Shown: positions 39,764-48,252 of the stretch, one piece after another | How positions within the stretch are numbered: position 1 is the first letter of the stretch | How the letters are laid out: every line of letters starts with the position of its first letter | NCBI GenBank assembly: GCA_023426265.1 | Contig: JAFABA010000060.1 | Span: forward strand, 1 to 53,635 | Length of the DNA: 53,635 nucleotides | Direction of reading: 5' to 3' | Source: Bacillota bacterium | Lineage (GTDB): Bacteria > Bacillota > Clostridia > Christensenellales > CAG-138 | Notes under the pieces: generated by a model | The model's database searches: none | Told to the model about the DNA's origin: nothing | What the model saw: only the letters and a program-made list of their open reading frames with translations | Made by a program: the position numbers and the translations under genes

Positions 39764-40411
39764 TTGACGGAGCTGTTTGAGCGGATTCCCGCGGAAAAGC
39801 GCACGCGGATATTGGAAACCGCAATGGGGGAGTTCGCCCGCTGCGGGTATGAAAACGCGAACACGAACACGATCGCGCAAAAAGCGGGCATCAGCATCGG
39901 AAGCCTGTATCAGTACTTTGTGAGCAAGGAGGATCTGTTCCTCACCACCGTGAAATACTGCTCGGCAGCCCTAAAGGAAACGCTCGAGGAGATCATGCAG
40001 CAGGAGGAGGATATCCTCCTCAAGGTGGAAAAGGTACTGCGCGCCATCCAGAAGCATTCGCGTGAAAACCGCAGCATGATCCATCTGTACAACGAGATGA
40101 CCACCAACAGCAATTCCGAGCTGATGCTGCAGTCCGTGGACGAGATCGAGGGTATGACGAGCCGCCTGTATACCGACCTTGTGCGCCGCCTGCAAAAGGA
40201 AGGCGAGGTAAGAAAGGACTGCGACCCGGGCATATTCGCGTTCCTGCTCGACAACCTCTTTATGTCGATGCAGTTCAGCTACGCGTGCGAATATTATGCA
40301 AAGCGCTTCACGCTCTACGCGGGCGAGGATGTGTTTGCAAGGGATGATTATGTGGTGGAACAGACATTGAAATTTATAAAGGGCGCTTTTACCGAGCCGA
40401 AGAAACGGTAA
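39764..40411 (+). CDS. TetR/AcrR-family regulator of the aminotransferase/kinase divergon
   Basis: 215 residues. The N-terminal HTH spans RILETAMGEFARCGY and NTIAQKAGISIGSLYQYF, then helical ligand-binding domain. TTG is the start codon, with AGGAGAGAGG upstream. It overlooks both divergent promoters, each with a TGAGTGA-type dyad at +1. The kinase gene follows 17 bases later. A TetR repressor is unusual for a sugar operon and suggests an acyl- or amine-like inducer rather than a free sugar. Confidence 0.92.
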   Translation: MTELFERIPAEKRTRILETAMGEFARCGYENANTNTIAQKAGISIGSLYQYFVSKEDLFLTTVKYCSAALKETLEEIMQQEEDILLKVEKVLRAIQKHSRENRSMIHLYNEMTTNSNSELMLQSVDEIEGMTSRLYTDLVRRLQKEGEVRKDCDPGIFAFLLDNLFMSMQFSYACEYYAKRFTLYAGEDVFARDDYVVEQTLKFIKGAFTEPKKR

Positions 40412-40428
40412 AAACGGAAGGAATAAGG

Positions 40429-42072
40429 ATGGGCGACACGGGATACATACTCGCATACGACGTGGGCACGACGGCATTGAAAACCTGCCTCTTTTCACTA
40501 GACGGCGCGCTGACGTTGCGCGCCTTTGCGCAGCGGCCTTACCCGCTTGCGGTGTTCCCGAATGGCGGCGCCGAGCAGCAGCCGGAGGACTGGTGGAACG
40601 CCATGTGCGTCACCACCCGGGAAGCGCTGCAATCTGCAGGGGTTTCGTCCGAAGAGATCGCAGGCCTTTCCTTCTGTTCCCAGATGCAGGGCCTTGTGCT
40701 GGTGGATAAAGACGCAAACCCCGTACGCCCCGCCATGAGCTACATGGACCAGCGCGCGGTGGAGGAGTACGAGGCAGGCATGGCATTTGGGCTGAAGCTG
40801 TCCGGCATCAACATCGTCCGGCTGCTGCGCTCGCTCGCTATTACCAGTGCGGTCGCAGGCAGCGTCAAGGATCCCGTATGGAAGTACAAGTGGGTGCAGC
40901 GGAACGAGCCGGAGAACTTTTCCCGCGTTTACAAATGGTTGGATGTGAAGGAGTTTTTGATCGCCCGCTGTACGGGCGAATTTGTGATGACAACGGATTC
41001 CGCGTTTGCGACGCTCCTCTATGATGTGCGCCCCGGGCGCGAAGGGTTCAGCCGCACCATGTGTAATATGCTTGGCGTAACCGATGCGCATCTGCCGCGC
41101 ATCATCCGTTCCACGGAACAGGCGGGTGGGCTGACGAAGCGGGCCGCGGCGGCGCTCGGCCTTAAGCCGGGAACGCCTGTATTCGGCGGCGGCGGGGACG
41201 CATCCTTAATCGGCGTGGGCGCGGGCGCGGTGGACACGGGCAGCACACATCTGTATATGGGAACTTCGGGATGGGTCTCCACCGTTATTGATAGGCCGAC
41301 GCTGGATATTTCCGCCATGATCGCGGGTGTGGTGGGGGCCGAGCCGGGTACTTACAACTATTTTGCGGAGCTTGAGACGGCGGGCAAATGTCTGGAATGG
41401 GTCAAGAACCATCTGGCGCTCGACGAGATCGGCATCTATCTCCAGAAGGTCAACATTTCGGACGGGCAGGAGGCAGCCTACCGCAGCCTGTACGACTACA
41501 TGATGCATGTAATTGCGGCGATCCCCGCGGGCAGCAACGGGGTCATCTTCACGCCCTGGCTGCACGGCAACCGCTGCCCGTTTGAGGATGCGAACGCCCG
41601 CGGCATGTTCTTCAACATCGGCCTCGAAACAGGGAAGACGGAGCTGATCCGCTCGGTGATCGAGGGCGTGTGCTACCACATGCGCTGGATGCTGGAGGCG
41701 CAGGGAAAGAAGGTAAAAACATCACCCGTTATCCGCTTTGTGGGCGGCGGGGCGTTGGCGCCGCTTACGTGCCAGATACTTGCGGATGTGCTGGGACGGC
41801 CTGTGGAAACGGTGGACGATCCGCAGAATGTTGGCGCGGTGGGCGCGGCGCTGGTGGCGGCGGTGGGCTTAGGCGCGTTTTCAAGCTTAAGTAAGGCCAA
41901 GGCGCTTGTTCCCGCCTGTTGCCGGTATGAACCCAATCCCGAGAATAAAGCCGTATATGACAACGGCTTTGCCGTGTTCAAGAGCCTCTATGCGGCAAAC
42001 AAAAAGAATTTCGCGGCGCTGAACAAAGTGGTTGTAGAGCATCAGATAGCGGATGCCGCTGCAGCAATATAG
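40429..42072 (+). CDS. FGGY-family carbohydrate kinase (xylulokinase-like)
   Basis: A 547-residue ATP-dependent sugar kinase. The N-terminal phosphate loop is AYDVGTTALKTCLF; AEQQPEDWW and FCSQMQGLVLVD lie in the first domain, with sugar-binding MDQR. The second ATP-binding domain has GGGGDASLIGVGAGAV and GGGALAPLTCQILADVL. It is longer than ordinary xylulokinase (about 500) and its exact sugar is unknown. AAGGAATAAGG precedes the ATG. Being with TetR, aminotransferase and aldolase, it probably phosphorylates a ketose or polyol for aldol cleavage. Confidence 0.88.
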   Translation: MGDTGYILAYDVGTTALKTCLFSLDGALTLRAFAQRPYPLAVFPNGGAEQQPEDWWNAMCVTTREALQSAGVSSEEIAGLSFCSQMQGLVLVDKDANPVRPAMSYMDQRAVEEYEAGMAFGLKLSGINIVRLLRSLAITSAVAGSVKDPVWKYKWVQRNEPENFSRVYKWLDVKEFLIARCTGEFVMTTDSAFATLLYDVRPGREGFSRTMCNMLGVTDAHLPRIIRSTEQAGGLTKRAAAALGLKPGTPVFGGGGDASLIGVGAGAVDTGSTHLYMGTSGWVSTVIDRPTLDISAMIAGVVGAEPGTYNYFAELETAGKCLEWVKNHLALDEIGIYLQKVNISDGQEAAYRSLYDYMMHVIAAIPAGSNGVIFTPWLHGNRCPFEDANARGMFFNIGLETGKTELIRSVIEGVCYHMRWMLEAQGKKVKTSPVIRFVGGGALAPLTCQILADVLGRPVETVDDPQNVGAVGAALVAAVGLGAFSSLSKAKALVPACCRYEPNPENKAVYDNGFAVFKSLYAANKKNFAALNKVVVEHQIADAAAAI

Positions 42073-42097
42073 AAGGAGAGTTCCTTGCAGATATGGG

Positions 42098-42137
42098 TTT
42101 CTAGGGTCGTTACGACGGGGTTGGGGCGGAGCCCCAA
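42098..42137. repeat. intergenic dispersed repeat, partial copy
   Basis: AGGGTCGTTACGACGGGG followed by GGGGCGGAGCCCC resembles the GGCCGTTACGGCC and GGGGCAAAGCCCC modules at 46048-46082. Confidence 0.5.
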
Positions 42138-42140
42138 AGT

Positions 42141-42197
42141 TCTTTTCCATGGCTTAAGGCCTGCGGTGATGCCGCAGGCCTTAAGCCATGGAAAAGA
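42141..42197. repeat. 26-bp perfect inverted repeat
   Basis: Arms 42141-42166 and 42172-42197 are exactly complementary over 26 bp around a 5-nt loop. It lies 69 bases after the kinase stop, in a 328-base gap without other genes. The inner core GGCCTGCGG/CCGCAGGCC recurs in the hairpin at 42911-42941. It may be a strong transcription or RNA-processing barrier, or a small palindromic mobile unit. Confidence 0.85.
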
Positions 42198-42401
42198 TCA
42201 TTGAAGGATATACTTGCTCCGGCGCAGGATTTCGTGTAACTGTGCGATGGGGTATGCCATCTGTTCCTAGCGCACATGGACACGAATGGGATATAATATA
42301 CCCAAGATGAGTAAGAGCGGCATTTAACTGCGATACAATGGCCGCTTCCGCTTGAATCGGAAAACCGAAATCGCACTCTGGTGCAGAGAGGGGGAATGCA
42401 A

Positions 42402-42764
42402 ATGAGAAAAATCCTTACTTTCGCGCTCGTCATCGCGGCATTGCTTGGGGTTAGCGGTTGCCAACCTAAGGGGGAAGTGTTCAAAGCCGAGTTGGTCTCT
42501 GACCGGTATGTGCTTTCGTGGAACGACAATGTATACCATGGCTATGGGTTTATTGACGATAACAGTAACCTGATTGGTGAGAAGTTTGCGACTGTTGATA
42601 GCGGTGGCAAAAATGCCATGTCGATATACTTGGTAAATGGGTATGAGCCGGAGCAATGGGTTATCTTTAGCGAATCGACTCTTATGGGTTCCCGCGTTCT
42701 GTACAAAGAGGACGACGTAGCAGATATACCCGCTGAATTTGAAGGTCTGTCTTTCGATAAATAA
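42402..42764 (+). CDS. small lipoprotein of unknown function
   Basis: 120 residues with a clear lipobox: MRKILTFALVIAALLGVSGC, cysteine at 20. The mature domain of 100 residues is beta-rich with YVLSWNDNVYHGYGF and WVIFSESTLMGSRVLYKED. Codon use appears less GC-rich than the neighbours, hinting at a different origin. AGAGGGGGA precedes the ATG. No family is recognised. It stands alone between the kinase and the convergent transketolase genes and ends in a hairpin at 42806-42836. Confidence 0.75.
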   Translation: MRKILTFALVIAALLGVSGCQPKGEVFKAELVSDRYVLSWNDNVYHGYGFIDDNSNLIGEKFATVDSGGKNAMSIYLVNGYEPEQWVIFSESTLMGSRVLYKEDDVADIPAEFEGLSFDK

Positions 42765-42900
42765 ATTGGAAAACAGAAATCGAAACCTTAAGCATAGTTA
42801 ACCACAAGAAAGCCGTTCGTGTTGAATGGCTTTCTTTAATAAGACTAGATTGTGGCTCCAGATCAATTTGATACTGCCTTTATTGTACAGACTGAGGTAT

Positions 42901-42941
42901 TGGAAAAAGAAACAGGCCTGCGGCAATGCCGCAGGCCTGTT
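42901..42941 (-). terminator. terminator of the transketolase operon
   Basis: AACAGGCCTGCGG (42911-42923) pairs perfectly with 42929-42941. The minus strand then reads TCTTTTTCC. Confidence 0.88.
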
Positions 42942-42953
42942 GTGAAGGAACAA

Positions 42954-43916
42954 TTACTTTTTCCGTGCGAGAACGGCCTTGACCTTTTTGACGACGTTCT
43001 CCTTGGTGAGGCCGTAGACCTGCTGCAGGTAATCCTGCGGGCCGACCTGACCGTAGGTGTCCTCCACCGCGACATAGTCCACGGGGGTGGGGCACTTGCG
43101 GCCAAGCACTTCGCTTACGGCGCTGAATAAGCCGCCGACCTTGTTGTGGTTTTCCGCGGTGACGACGGCGCCGGTCTGCTCGGCGTATTTCACGATGCAG
43201 TCTTCATCGATCGGCTTGACGGTAAACATATCGACTACCGCGATCTCTATGCCTTCTTTAGAAAGCTCTTCCGCCGCCTGCATGGCTTCGTGGATCATGA
43301 TGCCTGTGGCAAACACCACGGCATCCTTGCCTTCGCGCAGCGTGATGCCCTTGCCTATGGGGAACTCACTCCCGTCTTCATACACCTTTGCGTTGTTCTT
43401 GCGGCCAACGCGGATGTATTTGACGCCCGGCAGGTCCTTGGCCTGGGTAAGCACGTTTAAAAGCTGCGCGGTATCCGCGATATCGAATATCGTGGCGGTG
43501 GGGACGGCGCGGTAGAGCGCGACGTCCTCAAAGGGCATGTGCGTGCCGCCGTTGTAAGCCGCACAGACGCCGGGGTCGGTGCCGAGCACCGTGATGTCGT
43601 TCTTCGCGTAGCCCGCGGAAAGGAACACCTGGTCGAACACGCGGCGGGAAGCGAATATGCCAAACGTATGGGCGATGGGCTTGAACCCGGCGGCAGCAAG
43701 GCCCGAGGCCACGCCGATCATGTTTGCTTCGGAAATGCCGCAGTTGATGGCTTTGTCCGGGTTCGCCTGCGCAAATTTCGTGGTGCCGATGCAGCTCATA
43801 AGGTCTGCATCCAGGTAAATGACGTCGGGATCCTGTTCGATCAGCTTGGGAATGTTTGCGCCCAATAAATCTTTGAAGGCAACAGGGTCCATGCTGCCGT
43901 TATAAACGATTTTCAT
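42954..43916 (-). CDS. tktB: transketolase, C-terminal subunit
   Basis: 320 residues holding the pyrimidine-binding and C-terminal domains of split transketolase. INCGISEANMIGVASGLAAAG carries the Glu that activates the thiamine aminopyrimidine (written as CGISEANMIGVASG). GTDPGVCAAYNGGTHMPFED follows, and AVVDMFTVKPID starts the last domain. With the upstream N-terminal subunit it forms the active enzyme that moves two-carbon ketol units between sugar phosphates. GGAGGGAG precedes the ATG, which lies 14 bases after the N-subunit stop. It lies within the carbon-catabolism region. Confidence 0.93.
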   Translation of the reverse strand: MKIVYNGSMDPVAFKDLLGANIPKLIEQDPDVIYLDADLMSCIGTTKFAQANPDKAINCGISEANMIGVASGLAAAGFKPIAHTFGIFASRRVFDQVFLSAGYAKNDITVLGTDPGVCAAYNGGTHMPFEDVALYRAVPTATIFDIADTAQLLNVLTQAKDLPGVKYIRVGRKNNAKVYEDGSEFPIGKGITLREGKDAVVFATGIMIHEAMQAAEELSKEGIEIAVVDMFTVKPIDEDCIVKYAEQTGAVVTAENHNKVGGLFSAVSEVLGRKCPTPVDYVAVEDTYGQVGPQDYLQQVYGLTKENVVKKVKAVLARKK

Positions 43917-43930
43917 GTTTTCTCCCTCCC

Positions 43931-44779
43931 TTAAGCCTGCGCGCGGTGCGCCGCAAGGTCCGCCTTGACGCTCTCGATCCAGCCGTCGAACACATCCGCC
44001 TTCACTGCCATGGAATGGTTGTTCAGCGTTTCCTCTATCGCTTTTACACCCGCGCCCTTTATGGTGTCGAGCACGATGGCGTGCGGCTTGCCGGGAACGG
44101 TTTTTGTGCGCTCGATCGCCTCATAAATCGCTTCCACGTCGTTGCCGGGGATATGCTGCGTGTCAAAGCCGAAGGCTTCAAACTTGGCGGCGATATCGCC
44201 CTGGGGCAGTATGACGTCCGTGGGGCCGTCGAGCTGCTTTTTATTGTCGTCGATAAACCAGACGAGGTTGTCGACCTTGCGCGCCACCGCAAACATGGCG
44301 GCCTCCCAGACCTGGCCTTCGTTGAGCTCGCCATCGCCGGATATGAGGAACACGCGGCTGTCGCGGCCCTTGAGCTTATCGCCCAACGCAAAGCCCACCG
44401 CAAGGGAAGTGCCCTGGCCCAGGGAGCCTGTCGTCATATCTATACCAGGGGTCTTGTTGCGGTCGCAATGGCTGGGCAGCTTTGTGCCGGGCTTGTTGAG
44501 GGTCATCAGCATGTCGTAAGGGAAATATCCCTTCAATGCCAGCGTGGCGTAAACGCCGGGGCCGGCATGCCCTTTGGAACAAACCAGCTTATCCCGCTCG
44601 GGCCAGGTGGGATTTTTAGGATCAATTTTCATAACGGAGCCATAGAGCACCGCCAATACATCCGTAACGCTTAAGGAGCCGCCTACGTGGCCGAAGCCCA
44701 GGGCTTTAAACTCTTCAAGGCAGGCGATGCGGATCTGGAGTGCGAAATCCTTCAGCTCCCGCTTGAGTTCCGGTTTCAT
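43931..44779 (-). CDS. tktA: transketolase, N-terminal subunit
   Basis: 282 residues: the thiamine-diphosphate-binding domain. GHVGGSLSVTDVLAVLYG starts the domain; SKGHAGPGVYATLA and TTGSLGQGTSLAVG follow; GDGELNEGQVWEAAMFA is the Mg-ThDP motif. The pair of half-genes is the usual arrangement in Clostridia and archaea. ATG 44779 is used, with GGAGGT about 10 nt upstream; an in-frame ATG at 44797 would add six residues. It is first in its operon. Confidence 0.93.
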   Translation of the reverse strand: MKPELKRELKDFALQIRIACLEEFKALGFGHVGGSLSVTDVLAVLYGSVMKIDPKNPTWPERDKLVCSKGHAGPGVYATLALKGYFPYDMLMTLNKPGTKLPSHCDRNKTPGIDMTTGSLGQGTSLAVGFALGDKLKGRDSRVFLISGDGELNEGQVWEAAMFAVARKVDNLVWFIDDNKKQLDGPTDVILPQGDIAAKFEAFGFDTQHIPGNDVEAIYEAIERTKTVPGKPHAIVLDTIKGAGVKAIEETLNNHSMAVKADVFDGWIESVKADLAAHRAQA

Positions 44780-44920
44780 CAAAGCATGTACCTCCATATT
44801 GATTCTTCTTATTACAGCATAGCAAACTGCGGGGGGCATTACAAGTTCTGCAAGGCCTTTTTTGGCTTGTTCCCCGCAATATAATCCGTGAAAAACAAGA
44901 AGCGCCCGGCTATCGGTATA

Positions 44921-44929
44921 TGTTATACT
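44921..44929 (+). promoter_or_regulatory. extended -10 promoter abutting adaA
   Basis: TGTTATACT is an extended -10 (TGn plus TATACT, 44924-44929). The predicted start point falls at or next to the adaA ATG (44936), and no ribosome binding site lies between, so the message may be leaderless. Confidence 0.5.
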
Positions 44930-44935
44930 TCTGCT

Positions 44936-45520
44936 ATGGAGCAGCAAAGAAATCCGGCGCTTTCTGAGGAAGAAAAATGGCAGGCGTTCGTCCGCTCGGA
45001 CAAGGCGTATGACGGGCGATATTATATCGCCGTCAAAACCACGGGCATATTCTGCCGCCCTTCCTGCACCGCGCGTACACCGCTCAAAAAGAACGTCGCG
45101 TTTTACGATACGCGGGAGGAGGCGGCAGCGGCAGGCTACCGCCCCTGCAAGCGCTGCAGGCCCGACCTTGTTTTATACCGTCCGGCGGAGGAAGCGGCGG
45201 AGCTTTGCCGCAAACTTTTGGAGCGGGAGTATCATAATCCCGCTCCGCTACATGAGATACTGGCGGAACTGAGTATCTCGCTCGGTCACATCGGCGCGAT
45301 ATTCAAGCAGCAGTACGGCGTGGCGCCAATCACCTACCGCAACCGGCTCCGGGTGGAAGCGGCGCAGCGCATGCTGCGGGAGACAAAGCGGAGTGTGACG
45401 GAAATAGCGGGGGAGTGCGGGTTTAGAAGCTTAGCTCCCTTTTACGAGGCGTTCAAAAGGCAAACGGGCACCACGCCCCAACAGTACCGGGCGGGATTAC
45501 GGGAGGAAGAGCAACTATGA
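44936..45520 (+). CDS. adaA: AdaA-type methylphosphotriester sensor and AraC-family activator
   Basis: 194 residues. The N-terminal Ada zinc domain has four cysteines C40, C44, C71 and C74 (GIFCRPSCTAR, PCKRCRP); C40 would accept the methyl group from a phosphotriester. Residues of about 85-190 form an AraC HTH: GHIGAIFKQQYGVAPITY and VTEIAGECGFRSLAPFYEAF. When methylated it activates repair genes. The ATG at 44936 gives the standard N-terminus (a GTG at 44888 would lie upstream of the promoter). It overlaps the next gene by 4 bases (ATGA). Confidence 0.93.
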   Translation: MEQQRNPALSEEEKWQAFVRSDKAYDGRYYIAVKTTGIFCRPSCTARTPLKKNVAFYDTREEAAAAGYRPCKRCRPDLVLYRPAEEAAELCRKLLEREYHNPAPLHEILAELSISLGHIGAIFKQQYGVAPITYRNRLRVEAAQRMLRETKRSVTEIAGECGFRSLAPFYEAFKRQTGTTPQQYRAGLREEEQL

Positions 45521-45984
45521 AGCATGCGATATTCATCGATACCGTACTTGGGAAAATCGGCATAGCCGAACGGGACAATGCAGTTACCAATGTGTTTTTT
45601 GGCAGAACAGTTCGACCGGAAGGGTATATCGAACGGGAAACGCCGGTTCTAAGGGAAGCGGCAGAGCAGCTTGACGCGTATTTTGCAGGGACGCTCCGCA
45701 AGTTTACCGTGCCGGTCCTGATGGAGGGCACGGCCTTCCAGCAGCAGGTTTGGCGGGCGCTTACCGAAATCCCGTATGGGCAGACCCGCAGTTACGGGGA
45801 GCTTGCGCAATGGATATTCGAAAGAAGCAGCGCCGCCCGCGCTGTCGGTCACGCGAACGCGAGGAACCCTATCTCTATCATCGTGCCCTGCCACCGGGTG
45901 ATCGGGGCAAGCGGGGTATTAACGGGGTATGCGGGCGGGCTTGCGGCAAAGGAACTGTTGCTCAGGCTCGAGGGTGCGCTGTAA
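45517..45984 (+). CDS. ogt: O6-methylguanine-DNA methyltransferase
   Basis: 155 residues. Suicide repair of O6-alkylguanine: the acceptor is C125 in IIVPCHRVIG, with the helix-turn-helix and arginine finger in QVWRALTEIPYGQTRSYGEL and ARAVGHANARNP (in parts). Start overlaps adaA stop (ATGA) with GAGGAAGAG upstream, so regulator and enzyme are translated together, like AdaA-AdaB of Bacillus. Together the two make an adaptive response to alkylation. Confidence 0.94.
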   Translation: MKHAIFIDTVLGKIGIAERDNAVTNVFFGRTVRPEGYIERETPVLREAAEQLDAYFAGTLRKFTVPVLMEGTAFQQQVWRALTEIPYGQTRSYGELAQWIFERSSAARAVGHANARNPISIIVPCHRVIGASGVLTGYAGGLAAKELLLRLEGAL

Positions 45985-46003
45985 CTTCGGAATGTCTCTT
46001 GGA

Positions 46004-46082
46004 ATCCATTCCACGCAAACGCCCTGAATAGGGGTTATTAGGCCGTTACGGCCCTAAGCGGGGTTTGGGGCAAAGCCCCAGC
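46004..46082. repeat. intergenic dispersed repeat, copy 2
   Basis: ATTCCACGCAAACGCCC then GAATAGGGG, TTAGGCCGTTACGGCCCTAAG (20-21 base palindrome-like core at about 46047-46066) and GGGGCAAAGCCCC match modules at 19897-20045 in the same order in part. It follows ogt. Confidence 0.6.
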
Positions 46083-46108
46083 GTAATCCCAGACTTTTTG
46101 ACAACTGA

Positions 46109-46133
46109 GGAGGCGGCCAATCAGGCCGCCTCC
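46109..46133. terminator. hairpin between ogt and the convergent aldo/keto reductase
   Basis: GGAGGCGGCC (46109-46118) and GGCCGCCTCC (46124-46133), perfect 10 bp with a 5-nt loop. Only weak T tracts follow on either strand; it may serve both convergent genes. Confidence 0.6.
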
Positions 46134-46143
46134 TGTATTTCTG

Positions 46144-46968
46144 CTAGAAATTGAAATGGTCCGGGTCGGCATTGACGCGTTCGTCACGGTTGAGCGCGTC
46201 GATTTCAGCCATATCCTCTTCGTCCAGCATAAAGTCGATCTCCGCGTTTGATTTGATCCGTTCCGCATGTACGGATTTGGGCAGCACGATGATACCCCGC
46301 TGTACATTCCACCGGAGCACGATCTGCGCGGGGGATTTATCGTACTTCTTTGCGATTTCTTGCAATACTTCGTTGTTCAAAAGCGTTCCGCCGGTGCCGC
46401 CAAGCGGGCTGTAGGCTTCAATGGAAATGCCGAGGTCTTCGCAATATTGGATAAGCGGCATCTGAGAAAGCAGCGGGTGGCGCTCGATCTGGTTGACCGC
46501 AGGCGTGACGCGGGCGATGGAGAGGATATCCTCCAGGTGGTGCTTGTGAAAATTGCTGACTCCTATGGCGCGGATGCGCCTTTCTGCATACAGCTCTTCG
46601 AGCACTTTCCAGCTGTCCATATATTTGCCCGCCACGGGCCAATGAATGAGGTACAGGTCCACATAATCCGTCTGCAGCCGCGAGAGGCTTTCAAAAAACG
46701 CCTCGCGTATGCGGCTCTTCCGCATATCGTCGTTCCACAGCTTGGTGGTCAGGAATATTTCCTCGCGCGCGACGCCGCTCTGCTTCATGCCGGCGCCGAC
46801 GTCCTTCTCGTTGCCGTAAATGGCTGCGGTATCGATATGCCGGTAACCGGAAACAAGCGCGCTGCGCACCGCTTCCGCGGTTTTCGCGCCGTGCGGAATC
46901 TGGTAGACGCCTAAGCCCAAAAGGGGAATCTCCACGCCGTTATTGAGCTTTTTTCTTTGAGAAAACAT
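46144..46968 (-). CDS. aldo/keto reductase (diketogulonate reductase-like)
   Basis: 274 residues, a complete AKR barrel. The catalytic tetrad can be read as YRHIDTAAIYGNEKD (Asp and Tyr), FLTTKLW (Lys) and YLIHWPV (His). NADPH is bound by VLPKSVHAERIKSNAEI. It reduces aldehydes or ketones, for example methylglyoxal or 2,5-diketogluconate-type substrates. ATG 46968 follows AGGTGAAC, and is preferred to a GTG at 46977. Confidence 0.93.
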   Translation of the reverse strand: MFSQRKKLNNGVEIPLLGLGVYQIPHGAKTAEAVRSALVSGYRHIDTAAIYGNEKDVGAGMKQSGVAREEIFLTTKLWNDDMRKSRIREAFFESLSRLQTDYVDLYLIHWPVAGKYMDSWKVLEELYAERRIRAIGVSNFHKHHLEDILSIARVTPAVNQIERHPLLSQMPLIQYCEDLGISIEAYSPLGGTGGTLLNNEVLQEIAKKYDKSPAQIVLRWNVQRGIIVLPKSVHAERIKSNAEIDFMLDEEDMAEIDALNRDERVNADPDHFNF

Positions 46969-47130
46969 GCGGTTCACCTCTTTGTCATTATTTTAGAGAA
47001 TAAATCTTGGTTGCGGGGCATGCATACAGGGCCGTCCCCCACATGGTTCCATTATAAGCAAAGCGGGGCAGAATCAAACAAAGAAGCGGCAAACGCCGCT
47101 TCTTCCAAAACAATCATTGTGCTTAAAGTG

Positions 47131-48252
47131 CTAGCCCGCCAGCACCGCAGACGCGGCGTCGGTATACGCAAGGCCCAATGCGTCGGCCACGCCCTTGTAG
47201 GTGCATTTGCCCGCATAGGTGTTGATGGCGTTGAGTATGCCGCGGTTCTTGGCCGCCGCCTCTTCCAGCCCCAGGTCCGCGATTTTCAGGCCGTAGGCGA
47301 GCGTGGCGTTGGTGAGCGCCATCGTGGAGGTGTGGGGTACCGCGCCCGGCATGTTGGCCACGCAGTAATGCACCACGCCGTCCACAATAAACGTTGGGGC
47401 GTCGTGGGTGGTAGCATGCGTAGTTTCCACGCAGCCGCCCTGGTCCACGGCCACATCCACGATCACGGCGCCGGGCTTCATGCATTTGAGCATATGGCGC
47501 TTGATGAGCTTGGGCGCGGAAGCACCCGGGATGAGCACCGCGCCTATCACTAGGTCCGCATCGGAAAGTTCGCGCTCCAGCGCGGAATTGGTGGAATATA
47601 TGGTCTTGAGCTTGTCGTCGAACATATTGTCAAGCTCGGTCAGCCGGTCCAGATTCACGTCCAGTATGGTGACGTCGGCGCCTAAGCCCAGCGCCATTTT
47701 GGAGGCGTTGGTGCCCACGATGCCGCCGCCTATGACTACGACCTTCGCTTTGCGCACGCCGGGCACGCCGGAAATCAGCACGCCGCAGCCGCCAAACGGC
47801 TTTTCCATGCAGCGCGCACCTTCGATTACGCTAAGCCGCCCCGCGATCTCGCTCATGGGCTTCAACAGAGGCAGCGAGCCGCGCGCGTCGGTCAGCGTTT
47901 CATAAGCGACGCCCTTGCATTTCTGCTTGAGCAGGGCGTCGGTCAGGCTTCTGTCTGCCGCAAGGTGCAAGTAGGTGTATATGATCTGGTTTTCACGCAT
48001 GAACGGGTATTCCTGCTCCAGCGGTTCCTTGACCTTTACGATCATGTCGGAGACCGCCCATACTTCCGCCGCGGTATCCATTACCACAGCGCCGCTTTCG
48101 GCATATTCCTCGTCAGAAAAGCCGGACTGTAGGCCCGCGCCCTTTTGTATAAACACCTGATGCCCGTGTGCGCAGTATTCCTGCGCGTTGTCCGGCGTCA
48201 TCCCCACGCGGGATTCGTTGTTTTTGATTTCCTTTACGCAACCGACTTTCAT
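47131..48252 (-). CDS. ald: alanine dehydrogenase
   Basis: 373 residues, full length. NAD-dependent interconversion of L-alanine and pyruvate plus ammonia. MKVGCVKEIKNNESRVGMTP holds the N-terminal pyruvate-binding arginine and nearby lysine region. The catalytic His is in YTYLHLAAD, the NAD fold in VVVIGGGIVGTNA, and PGAVPHTSTMALTNATL is the signature near the end. ATG 48252 follows AGGGGATT. It can feed pyruvate toward the pyruvate:ferredoxin oxidoreductase encoded further on. Confidence 0.96.
   Translation of the reverse strand: MKVGCVKEIKNNESRVGMTPDNAQEYCAHGHQVFIQKGAGLQSGFSDEEYAESGAVVMDTAAEVWAVSDMIVKVKEPLEQEYPFMRENQIIYTYLHLAADRSLTDALLKQKCKGVAYETLTDARGSLPLLKPMSEIAGRLSVIEGARCMEKPFGGCGVLISGVPGVRKAKVVVIGGGIVGTNASKMALGLGADVTILDVNLDRLTELDNMFDDKLKTIYSTNSALERELSDADLVIGAVLIPGASAPKLIKRHMLKCMKPGAVIVDVAVDQGGCVETTHATTHDAPTFIVDGVVHYCVANMPGAVPHTSTMALTNATLAYGLKIADLGLEEAAAKNRGILNAINTYAGKCTYKGVADALGLAYTDAASAVLAG

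Noticed and set aside
42954..44779. Sulfoquinovose transketolase pathway (split transketolase of the sulfo-TK type)
   Set aside because: No isomerase, sulfoacetaldehyde dehydrogenase or sulfonate exporter lies nearby; the pair is more simply an ordinary split transketolase.
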